Shown here: piece after piece, positions 17,098 to 25,037 of the stretch
How the letters are laid out: each line of letters starts with the position of its first letter
Position numbering within the stretch: position 1 is the stretch's first letter
Origin: UBA4782 sp034430215
Lineage (GTDB): Bacteria; Chloroflexota; Anaerolineae; Anaerolineales; Anaerolineaceae
Reading direction: 5' to 3'
Assembly (NCBI GenBank): GCA_034430215.1
Contig: DAOUFE010000023.1
Location: 1-64,000 of the forward strand
Length of the DNA: 64,000 bases
Notes under the pieces: generated by a model
What the model was told of the DNA's origin: nothing
The model's input: the letters and a program-made list of their open reading frames with translations, nothing else
Database searches by the model: none
Position numbers and translations under genes: made by a program

Positions 17098-20000
17098 TTA
17101 TTTTATTGAAGGTAAAAACTTATGTCTGTTTGCCAGTAATTTACTTGCTTCCTCTTCGCTAATGGCGCTGCTGATCAGAAATCCCTGTACATCATCACAA
17201 CCTTTCGATTGAAGGAATTCTAATTGACGCATTGTTTCTACGCCTTCAGCAGTAACACTTAAATTCAAGATATGCCCCATGGCAATGATAGCGGTAATGA
17301 TGCCTGACTCATCTGTAGCTTCATGGATATCCCAAATAAAAGATTGATCGATCTTCAAACGGGTAACGGGAAAACGTTGAAGATAGGAAAGAGATGAATA
17401 GCTTGTTCCAAAGTCATCAATAGAAAATTGAAGCCCAACCGAGTGTAATGTTTCTAGCGCTCGAGTGGTGACCGCAATATCCTGCATCGCAGCGGATTCT
17501 GTGATCTCCAGGTGAATTAATTCTGAAGGAACACCTACTTCTTTCATTATGGATTGGACAAGTTCTGGCAATTTTGGATCCTGGAGCTGGCGAGCAGATA
17601 AATTGACCGCAATGGGAATATTTTCATACCCTGCTTCAGCCCAAAGTTTGGCTTGTTTACACGCTTGGCGAAGCACCCATTCTCCAATGGGCATGATCAG
17701 ACCTGTTTCTTCAGCCAATGGGATGAATTCATGAGGAAAAACCAACCCTCGAATTGGATGTTGCCAGCGGATCAATGCTTCAAAACTACTGATGATCCCA
17801 CTTTTTAAATTCACTACAGGTTGAAAATAAAGCACAAATTCTTCTCGTTCAACAGCCCGGCGAAGTTCAGCTTCAAGTTGCAGAAGTTCCAGGTTTTGAG
17901 CATGCATTTCAGTATCAAAAAGGGCGTAGCGTGCTCTGCCAGCTGCTTTTGCTCGATACAGTGCAGTATCAGCATCACGCAGCATATCTTCAGCACGTTC
18001 ATAACCTGTTGAGGTTTGGGCTATACCGATGCTGGCAGTTGCAAATACTTCATGACCAAACAGGTTGAACGGCAATTCCAGAGATTGTTGTAACCGTTCG
18101 GCAACACGTATGGCATCCTGAATTCCTTCAATATCATCCAATAAAATTGCGAACTCATCTCCACCCAGACGTGCGAGGGTATCGCCAGTACGCAGGCTGG
18201 ACTGCAAGCGTTCAGCGATAGAGAGCAGCATGGAGTCACCAATAGCATGCCCAAGCGAGTCATTGACAATTTTAAATCGGTCCAGATCAAGATAAAGCAC
18301 TGCAGCCTGATAGTTGGATCGCCGGTGACTGCGGTCGATTGCACGCAGCAACTGATCCATGAAGTAAATGCGGTTATGCAAACCGGTCAATGGGTCGTGC
18401 AGAGCATCGTGCAGCAGTCTTTCTTCTGTTACTTTACGGGCAGTGACATCACTCAAGGAACCTGCCATTCTTCTTGTTCCGGTTTTACTATCCCAATTGG
18501 CATTCCCACGAGCCAACACCCACCGATAAAATCCATCCCGGTGGAAAATACGGTGTTCACTTTCGAAATGAGTGGTGTGACCTTCCAAATGATTCCTGAT
18601 TTCAGCATTTACACCTTCAATATCCTCTGGATGAATACGCCCGAACCACTCATCTGGGCTATCACCAATTTCATCATCATTAAAACCCAACATGGCTTTC
18701 CAACGTGGTGAATAATAGATCGTATTGGTTTGCAAATTCCAATCCCAAATACCATCGTTTGCACCCTGCACAGCCAGAGCATAACGGGTTTCACTTTCTA
18801 CAAGCGCAAGTTCAGCTTTTTTCCTCTCAGTCATATCGTTTGCCAGACAGAGTACCTGGAATCCTGTGTCTGTTTTTATGGGAGAGTAGGTTATTTGAAC
18901 CAATCGAATTTCTCCGAGACGATTGACAATTTCGCCTTCAAAATACTTGCCTGATTGTTTTAGATTTCCACTATCAGAAACTTCACCCTTTTCCAACATT
19001 TCTTTGATAAATTTATTTAGCGCATCAGGATCTTTATACTTTTCGTTATCTTTAGGAAGGATCATCTGGTGAAATTCAATAACATCTTTACCAATGACTT
19101 CATCACGTGGAATCTTGGTAATGGCTTCCATGCCTTTGTTCCATTCAACGATTTTGGCTTTCTCATCCAAAAGAAGAACACCATCATCCATATTATTGAC
19201 AATGCTTCGATATTTTTGCTCATTTTGGCGTAAAGCTTCTTCGGCTCTTTTTGCATCAATGGCAGAAGCGATTTGTTCCGAAACGAACTCTAAAATATCT
19301 TTGTGTTCTTCGGTGTATCTTACTCCCTGATCATAACTCTGAACTACTATAACCCCAATGATGGAATTAGAAACCAGTAAAGGCATTCCCAACCAATCGA
19401 TAGATGGAGAGCCGAAGCTATCCACCTCTCCGGTTTGTACCAGTTTATCAAAAGAACTTTCACCTGAAATTAGCAGAGGTTTTCCCGTACGTAATACATA
19501 ATCAGTTAATCCCCTGCCGCCCTGCGATCGAGGACTGGGTATTGGATCAAACTCATCCACCCAATAAGCAAAATGGATAAGATTATCCGAAGGTTCGATT
19601 AAAGCAATATACAAATTACGAGCAGGCATCAGATCTGCCACGATTGTATGGATCAGGTAATATAACTCATCCAAATTATGCACAGAATGTGCTGCTTGCG
19701 AGATTTTATACAATGCTTCCTGAACTAATGCAGTCCGGTTAAAAGATGTAACATCTATCAGCACAGCATACGATTGGAAAGGCTTTCCATTATCAGACCT
19801 ATCTGCCACACTTGAATAAAGGACATCGACTTGCCTGCCGTTCTTGTGACGAAAGCACAATGGGAGCTCATTGCAAGATAGCAGGTCGATCAATAGGGGT
19901 TGTTCTTTCTTTTTTGTTTTATCAGGAATCCCATTCACCAGGAAATCGGTTATTTTTTTCCCAACAACCTCATCTTTTTCATAACCCAAATGCCTTAACC

Positions 20001-20187
20001 AGTAATCATTGACCCTGATGATCTTTCCTTGATTATCGATTGTATGCATCATTACAGGTGCTTGTGAATAACAGATCATAGAACTCATATCTACATCCCC
20101 CATTTTACTTAAGTAATTATCAATAATGGGAATATCAAAAGAATCATTTTCTTTGGATTGATTGCCCCTTACTGGTTTTACTGACAT
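17098..20187 (-). CDS. PAS/GAF-GGDEF-EAL cyclic-di-GMP protein
   Basis: A 1029-aa bifunctional c-di-GMP protein without obvious membrane segments. Domain order: PAS (about 35-150), GAF (about 155-312), PAS (about 322-450), PAS/PAC (about 455-588), GGDEF (about 600-758) and EAL (about 772-1020). GGDEF has the intact LARLGGDEFAILLDD. EAL has FEALIRW, EITESA, IDDFGTSYSS, KIDQSF and TAEGVET, so both activities look possible. The sensory array suggests redox or small-ligand control. It is followed closely by sodN. AAAGG precedes the ATG. Confidence 0.95.
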   Translation of the reverse strand: MSVKPVRGNQSKENDSFDIPIIDNYLSKMGDVDMSSMICYSQAPVMMHTIDNQGKIIRVNDYWLRHLGYEKDEVVGKKITDFLVNGIPDKTKKKEQPLLIDLLSCNELPLCFRHKNGRQVDVLYSSVADRSDNGKPFQSYAVLIDVTSFNRTALVQEALYKISQAAHSVHNLDELYYLIHTIVADLMPARNLYIALIEPSDNLIHFAYWVDEFDPIPSPRSQGGRGLTDYVLRTGKPLLISGESSFDKLVQTGEVDSFGSPSIDWLGMPLLVSNSIIGVIVVQSYDQGVRYTEEHKDILEFVSEQIASAIDAKRAEEALRQNEQKYRSIVNNMDDGVLLLDEKAKIVEWNKGMEAITKIPRDEVIGKDVIEFHQMILPKDNEKYKDPDALNKFIKEMLEKGEVSDSGNLKQSGKYFEGEIVNRLGEIRLVQITYSPIKTDTGFQVLCLANDMTERKKAELALVESETRYALAVQGANDGIWDWNLQTNTIYYSPRWKAMLGFNDDEIGDSPDEWFGRIHPEDIEGVNAEIRNHLEGHTTHFESEHRIFHRDGFYRWVLARGNANWDSKTGTRRMAGSLSDVTARKVTEERLLHDALHDPLTGLHNRIYFMDQLLRAIDRSHRRSNYQAAVLYLDLDRFKIVNDSLGHAIGDSMLLSIAERLQSSLRTGDTLARLGGDEFAILLDDIEGIQDAIRVAERLQQSLELPFNLFGHEVFATASIGIAQTSTGYERAEDMLRDADTALYRAKAAGRARYALFDTEMHAQNLELLQLEAELRRAVEREEFVLYFQPVVNLKSGIISSFEALIRWQHPIRGLVFPHEFIPLAEETGLIMPIGEWVLRQACKQAKLWAEAGYENIPIAVNLSARQLQDPKLPELVQSIMKEVGVPSELIHLEITESAAMQDIAVTTRALETLHSVGLQFSIDDFGTSYSSLSYLQRFPVTRLKIDQSFIWDIHEATDESGIITAIIAMGHILNLSVTAEGVETMRQLEFLQSKGCDDVQGFLISSAISEEEASKLLANRHKFLPSIK

Positions 20188-20312
20188 AAGTCATACCTTT
20201 GCTTCTATTTTTTTTGCTAGAAAAAAGATGGGTTACTGATTTTTATACTGAATGAATCAATTATATAGTGCTTTTAAATTATGATTCAAGATAATTTACT
20301 TTACAGATTCGC

Positions 20313-20347
20313 AAAAAAAACCGCTCCACCTTTTTAATTGGTGGAGC
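20313..20347 (-). terminator. Rho-independent terminator of the ComEC/CBS/PspC unit
   Basis: GCTCCACC (20323-20330) and GGTGGAGC (20340-20347) form an 8-bp stem. On the minus strand it leads into a T8 tract (complement of 20313-20320). It lies about 50 nt after the PspC stop. Confidence 0.85.
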
Positions 20348-20400
20348 AGGGTTGATCATGATTGGTACTACTCATGGATATTTTTTAGAAATAGGATGTA

Positions 20401-20589
20401 TTAAGGTGCAGCAGGTGTGATGATCCACAAAATAATATAGAGAAGCAATCCATTTCCACCCAGCAATGCAAGAATAGCAAAACCTAGTCGCACTAATGTC
20501 GGGTCCCAACCAAAATATTCAGCCAACCCGCCACAAACACCACCAATCATCATATCACTTTTACTTCGGTACAACCTTCGCGTTTCCAT
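20401..20589 (-). CDS. PspC-domain small membrane protein
   Basis: A 62-aa PspC/phage-shock-type inner membrane protein. The RRLYRSKSDMMIGGVCGGLAEYFG start and the DPTLVRLGFAILALL ... LLLYIILWIITP hydrophobic half are the family signature. The true ATG is at 20589, with AAAGGAG 8 nt upstream; the longer reading frame to 20661 lies within the CBS gene and is not a better start. Family members act in envelope stress, often as regulators. There are no other psp genes here. Last gene before the terminator. Confidence 0.9.
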   Translation of the reverse strand: METRRLYRSKSDMMIGGVCGGLAEYFGWDPTLVRLGFAILALLGGNGLLLYIILWIITPAAP

Positions 20590-20641
20590 TTTGAACTCCT
20601 TTATTCTATATACGGAGAAATAACAAAATGGTTGCTCAAAA

Positions 20642-21076
20642 TTAAATGGTGTCAGATGCAAGGTCTTTCAAGAAACGAATGGTATCATCCTGGTTTTGAA
20701 TAATAGCTTCCATGACATCCCGCATGGATAACACTCCCTGGATTTTGCCCTCCTCCACAACAGGTAAATGTCTGATATGGTTTCTGGTCATCAATTCCAG
20801 AGCTTTTTCCAGATTTTCACGTGACGAGATTGTAATAACAGGAGATGACATGATCTCTCGTACCGGAACATCTCGAGAAGCCTTCCCCTTTAGAATGATC
20901 TTTCTAGCATAATCACGTTCAGAAATCACACCAATAAGGCTATTTGCTTCAATAACTAATAAGGCACCAATATTCTTCTCAGCCATTACCTGCAAAGCAT
21001 CATACACTTTAGCGTCAGGTTCAATGCTCCAAATGGTGTGCCCTTTCTTCGCTACCAAGTCCAAAACGGTAAGCAT
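20642..21076 (-). CDS. Paired CBS-domain protein
   Basis: A 144-aa Bateman module made of two CBS domains (about 10-66 and 75-135), with GVISERDYARKIIL and GVLSMRDVMEAII at equivalent positions. Such proteins bind adenine nucleotides and act as energy sensors; stand-alone members usually regulate a partner that cannot be inferred here. The start at 21076 is set by AAGGAGG about 8 nt before the ATG; an upstream in-frame ATG at 21118 overlaps the ComEC end and lacks a ribosome-binding site. Confidence 0.92.
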   Translation of the reverse strand: MLTVLDLVAKKGHTIWSIEPDAKVYDALQVMAEKNIGALLVIEANSLIGVISERDYARKIILKGKASRDVPVREIMSSPVITISSRENLEKALELMTRNHIRHLPVVEEGKIQGVLSMRDVMEAIIQNQDDTIRFLKDLASDTI

Positions 21077-21127
21077 AACACACCTCCTTAAAGCAGTATA
21101 ACCTGATTCAATTCTCAAAACAATGCC

Positions 21128-23443
21128 CTAACGCTGTGTCTCCACCCAAACCAGGTTTCCGTCTGTAGCAATATCCACCCAACCACAAGATTGCGTATTC
21201 AAGAGGTTTCTCGAAGATATTTCCCCTCCTGAAGCTGTATTCACTATCATGAGAGGATCCTCGATAAAAGAATCAATCCATATGCCAGAGTCTTCATCCC
21301 GCTCTGCCAGAAGCAATCCATCCAGTGTAAGGCTATTCTCTTCTAGCCATGATCGCAAGGTGGCAGGATCATTTCTTCCTGGTACCAACAAGGAAAATTT
21401 ACCATACTGGATTACATAAGGGCAGCTTTGATCGCAAAATGATGATACGAAAATCTTAACCGAATCGCCAAGAGTTATTGTTCTCGGAAGCTCCACACTT
21501 TGATACTCTCCTCCCCAATCCATTGATTTGCTAGAAAGTTCAGCTCCATTTGTGGTTGCTATCAAAGAATCAGTTGCCAGAATGAACCCGGGATATCTGG
21601 ATGATATCTGCGAAATGCTCTTTCGATCGATGTTTTCGGATACCCAGATTACACCTGAAAGCTTTGTAGATGGGGCATCCTGCCATTGAGTAATCTCCTG
21701 TATTGCTGCGGATGCTTCTTTTCCACCTGCGATCAACCAGGTAGATCCATGTCCGTCCCGTAGAAGTACCCCTTGCCCGCTTCCCTGGTCTGGAATAACA
21801 ATATGCAGCCGGGTATCCAGTCGTTCTATCGCTGGTTTCCACACAGCGATTGCCAACAATGCAGTGCAAAGAAGTAATGTAGAAGGCAGTACAATCTTTC
21901 GCCAGATTTCCGATAACCTGGTGCGAAAAGCGACCAGTATGAGTAGAAAATAGAAGAAGATCAACCCGAGAGGCGAAAAAGATTGCAAGGCTACCGGGCT
22001 ACCACCTAACTGGCTTAACCAACAAACCATCTTGATGGTATAAGCGATCGCTGGCCAGGCTAACCAGGCAAATATCTGTCCAAGCGGAAACCAGATCAGA
22101 GAGAAGATAACCATCACCCCACCCAGGATCATCACCAATGGTTGAGGGGGAAGAATGAGTGGGTTTGCGATCAAACTGATCAGCGGAAACTGCTTGAAAT
22201 GAAATGCCAGCACAGGTAAAGTGGTGATTTGTGCAGCCAGGGTGAAGAAGAAATATTCGACAATTGCTCTGGAAAAAATAGAATTCTGTAAGCGTGGAAA
22301 GTGTCTGGTCATCCAATCCTCGAACCAGGCTGAAATCGAATCAGCAAACATCACTAATCCCAAAGTGGCACAAAAGGATAATTGAAAGCTCGCATCCCAT
22401 AACAGCCCGGGGGTAATGGCTGTCATCACTGCAGCTGTAAATACCAGGCTGTTCATTCCAACCTGTCTTCTTCCTAGAACCTGTCCCAACATGCCCATCA
22501 TACCCATAATAGCTGCGCGAACCACAGGGGGTTGTGCACCAACAAGTAAGGTATATAAAAGGATGGTTATGACTGTGAGCCAAAAGGCTTTGCGTTTATT
22601 CGAGAATATTCGGGAGAATAATTTAATAAATACCCCACTGAGAATGGCAATGTTGAAACCTGAAATAGCGATGATGTGCGAAGTACCAGTATTTCGAAAA
22701 GCGGTGACCAACTCGTTTGATATGTGCTGCTCATCCCCTAAAAGAATCCCTGTCAACAGAGCTGCTTCATTCTGCGACAGGAGACGAAAGATACATTCCT
22801 CAGCAGCGATGCGTACCTTCCAGAGGATTCCCAATAAAGTTGGCGTTTCAGCAGACTGGACATGCAGCACACTGGGATATACCATATAGGCATAAATCCT
22901 TTTTCGAGCCAGATAATCACGATAATCAAAGCCGTTGCCCTCTGGCGGGTCATTCAGTTTTCCATCCAATACGATCTGGTCACCCACCTGCCAATCAGGA
23001 TTCCAGGGCAGGCGCACAAGCACATTTCCCTTCACTTGAATTTCAGAGCCGTCATCTGGCAAGATGATGGTTTTCACCTTCACATGCAACAATACCGCGT
23101 TGCTTCGAATATCAGGGAAGGAATTTACTTCTCCTTTTAGAATAACGCTGTCATACCTGGTATACCAGGCAGCATGAGATGGATTGATCACAGGTTGCGA
23201 CAATTGGTATCTGGCTGATCCTGCTGTGATACATGCAAGAAGAAACAATACGGGGAATGGACTGATCTTCTTCCATTGACGAGTTGCATGCCATGATGCT
23301 GTAAACCGTTGTTCGAACCAGCTTCCTGCAAACAATAGTACGGTAAAAAGTAGCCACCAACCCCAATGCAAATTCACCTGGGCAGAAAGAAGAATGCCAG
23401 CCATGAATGCCAGGGATATCCATAAAAGAGGTAGATGCCGCAT
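21128..23443 (-). CDS. comEC: ComEC/Rec2-family DNA-uptake channel, degenerate C-terminal nuclease-like domain
   Basis: A 771-aa polytopic membrane protein. An N-terminal membrane/OB region (about 1-190, DUF4131-like) is followed by the Competence core (about 220-495) with GILLGDEQHIS and SHIIAISGFNIAIL, the conserved ComEC signature. The C-terminal 530-771 corresponds to the metallo-beta-lactamase-like domain. It lacks the HxHxDH zinc motif, and the usual DVGQGD is altered to DQGSGQG. It may therefore be a channel without nuclease activity. It starts 3 nt after the ICMT-like stop, without its own Shine-Dalgarno, so is translationally coupled. Confidence 0.9.
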   Translation of the reverse strand: MRHLPLLWISLAFMAGILLSAQVNLHWGWWLLFTVLLFAGSWFEQRFTASWHATRQWKKISPFPVLFLLACITAGSARYQLSQPVINPSHAAWYTRYDSVILKGEVNSFPDIRSNAVLLHVKVKTIILPDDGSEIQVKGNVLVRLPWNPDWQVGDQIVLDGKLNDPPEGNGFDYRDYLARKRIYAYMVYPSVLHVQSAETPTLLGILWKVRIAAEECIFRLLSQNEAALLTGILLGDEQHISNELVTAFRNTGTSHIIAISGFNIAILSGVFIKLFSRIFSNKRKAFWLTVITILLYTLLVGAQPPVVRAAIMGMMGMLGQVLGRRQVGMNSLVFTAAVMTAITPGLLWDASFQLSFCATLGLVMFADSISAWFEDWMTRHFPRLQNSIFSRAIVEYFFFTLAAQITTLPVLAFHFKQFPLISLIANPLILPPQPLVMILGGVMVIFSLIWFPLGQIFAWLAWPAIAYTIKMVCWLSQLGGSPVALQSFSPLGLIFFYFLLILVAFRTRLSEIWRKIVLPSTLLLCTALLAIAVWKPAIERLDTRLHIVIPDQGSGQGVLLRDGHGSTWLIAGGKEASAAIQEITQWQDAPSTKLSGVIWVSENIDRKSISQISSRYPGFILATDSLIATTNGAELSSKSMDWGGEYQSVELPRTITLGDSVKIFVSSFCDQSCPYVIQYGKFSLLVPGRNDPATLRSWLEENSLTLDGLLLAERDEDSGIWIDSFIEDPLMIVNTASGGEISSRNLLNTQSCGWVDIATDGNLVWVETQR

Positions 23444-23446
23444 TGA

Positions 23447-24043
23447 TTATCGTTTTAGAAATGGTATGAACTTCGGTGTATGCCTTTTGTATTCTCGATA
23501 CTGCTCTCCAAATTCGATCTCCAACTTTCGCTCTTCAAAGATCACCCCAATAAATATGTACGCCGTCGCTGCAATATTAAACGCCAGGATATTTTGACTC
23601 ATAAAAGGGAGAAACCATATCAAAAAAAAGCTGCCTGTATAAATGGGATGCCTGATATAGTGAAATACTCCATTGGTAATGAAAGGCACGGTTTTGTTTT
23701 CAAATCCAGGCTTCACCGCCTGCGAGAAACCTAAAAAGATCATAGTCCCTGTTTGATGAACACTATACATTACAAGCCCAACGCCTGCCAGTTGGATGAT
23801 CCCTGTGATGATGATCCAGGGAAAAGGGATTGTGTAGAAATGTTTATCAGGAAGGAAAATCACTGCAGCCAGCACCCCCAAAAAAGATAGAGCGCTGAAT
23901 ATCACATAAATGAGTCGATAATATTGGTGATACAGAATACCAAATCTGTTTTCCAGCATCTCTTTAACAGTCAGAGATGCTAAAACTGAGTGAATTGCAC
24001 CCCAAATTCCAACTACCAGTACAATAATCACAACACTGTACAT
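23447..24043 (-). CDS. Isoprenylcysteine carboxyl methyltransferase-like membrane protein
   Basis: A 198-aa protein with about five membrane helices. The C-terminal signature GVFHYIRHPIYTG ... FEERKLEIEFGEQYREYKRHTPKFIP is the SAM-binding half of the ICMT/PEMT superfamily (RHPxYxG and the terminal EE...Y.Y). The bacterial members are uncharacterised membrane methyltransferases, some acting on phospholipids. The substrate is unknown. GAGGAC lies before the ATG. First gene of the minus-strand unit leading to ComEC. Confidence 0.85.
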   Translation of the reverse strand: MYSVVIIVLVVGIWGAIHSVLASLTVKEMLENRFGILYHQYYRLIYVIFSALSFLGVLAAVIFLPDKHFYTIPFPWIIITGIIQLAGVGLVMYSVHQTGTMIFLGFSQAVKPGFENKTVPFITNGVFHYIRHPIYTGSFFLIWFLPFMSQNILAFNIAATAYIFIGVIFEERKLEIEFGEQYREYKRHTPKFIPFLKR

Positions 24044-24349
24044 CTAGATCGTCCTCACTATTGGTATGATTGTAATTCGGAGATGACACCGACGCAATTT
24101 CTTTCAAGAAAATAATGAGTAGTGTCTGATCAGGTGATATGTTTTGTAGTCATTTGTTCTGTTTTTGACGCATGGCAATCTTGTTTTTGAGATCGCTTCA
24201 TTGCATTCGCTATGATATCCGATACTGCACAAGGTGAGATTTTTGAGTTGCTTCGCGCTTTTTGGATAACAACAAACAGAAAAGAGCATCTTTTGTGTTC
24301 CTGGCTCCCTTTGTGGTAAACAGACTCATCATTTGTCAGGAGGTTATTG
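24044..24349. other. Intergenic region with degraded dispersed repeat
   Basis: 306 nt between divergent genes. About 24189-24255 resembles the stretch at 40215-40280 (shared GAGATCGCTTCA, TGC-TTCG and GCACAAGG blocks). AGGAGG (24339-24344) serves the gene at 24350. No credible ORF is present. Confidence 0.4.
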
Positions 24350-24979
24350 ATGATAAATGTGTGCGTACAGTGTGGATTATATCGGGCAGATAAGATCATT
24401 GATCCAAAAGGTCCATATGCCATCTGTCCTGAATGTGGTCACAAGCATCTCTTTTTACAATTACCTCTCTTTGTTTTGTCTGGAGCGAGTGGGACAGGGA
24501 AGACCACAATCCTTCATTATCTCTTGGGAGAAGTAGACGAATTTGTGCTGCTCGATTCGGACATTTTATGGCGAGCCGAGTTTGATCATCCAGAAAATCA
24601 CTACCGTGAATATTTCGAGACGTGGCTAAGGATGTGCAAGAATATCGGGCAATCTGGCCGGCCAGTGATGATATTTGGTTCCGGGATAGGGGTGCCAGAA
24701 AATATCGAGCCCTGCATCGAACGGCGTTATTTTTCACAAATCCATTATCTGGCACTCGTATGTAGCGAAACAGAGTTGGAAAAGCGGTTATTGAGACGCC
24801 CTGAATGGCGGGGATGTAAGAGCAAAGAGTTCATTCAATCGCAGAAAGTTTTCAATCGCTGGTTCATGGATAACGGGAACATAGGAAATCCAAAGATAGA
24901 ATTGCTGGATACGACGAAAGAAACGATCGAAGAAACAGCAAGTGCCATTCTTGCATGGAGTAAGCGATGTAAAAAATGA
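24350..24979 (+). CDS. Zinc-ribbon P-loop nucleotide-binding protein (kinase-like)
   Basis: A 209-aa cytoplasmic protein. Two CxxC knuckles (CVQC at 5-8 and CPEC at 26-29) form an N-terminal zinc ribbon. Walker A is GASGTGKTT (about 44-52), LLDSDILW is a likely Walker B/substrate Asp segment, and the LEKRLLRRPEWRG region is a plausible lid. The core resembles small-molecule or nucleoside kinases and shikimate/gluconate-kinase-like folds, but no family is certain. The ATG at 24350 is 6 nt after AGGAGG; the in-frame TTG 3 nt earlier is not needed. Confidence 0.75.
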   Translation: MINVCVQCGLYRADKIIDPKGPYAICPECGHKHLFLQLPLFVLSGASGTGKTTILHYLLGEVDEFVLLDSDILWRAEFDHPENHYREYFETWLRMCKNIGQSGRPVMIFGSGIGVPENIEPCIERRYFSQIHYLALVCSETELEKRLLRRPEWRGCKSKEFIQSQKVFNRWFMDNGNIGNPKIELLDTTKETIEETASAILAWSKRCKK

Positions 24980-25010
24980 TGCTGACTGTAACGATATTCT
25001 CCTCTTATGG

Positions 25011-25016
25011 TATGAT
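25011..25016 (+). promoter_or_regulatory. Extended -10 for the large membrane protein gene
   Basis: TGG-TATGAT (25008-25016), about 21 nt before the preferred ATG. It implies a very short leader that still contains GGAG. Confidence 0.4.
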
Positions 25017-25037
25017 TTTAGCCCGGAGATGAAACGG

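Noticed and set aside
24942..25037. Longer N-terminus for the large membrane protein
   Set aside because: It overlaps the preceding gene and precedes the extended -10; ATG 25038 has a ribosome-binding site.
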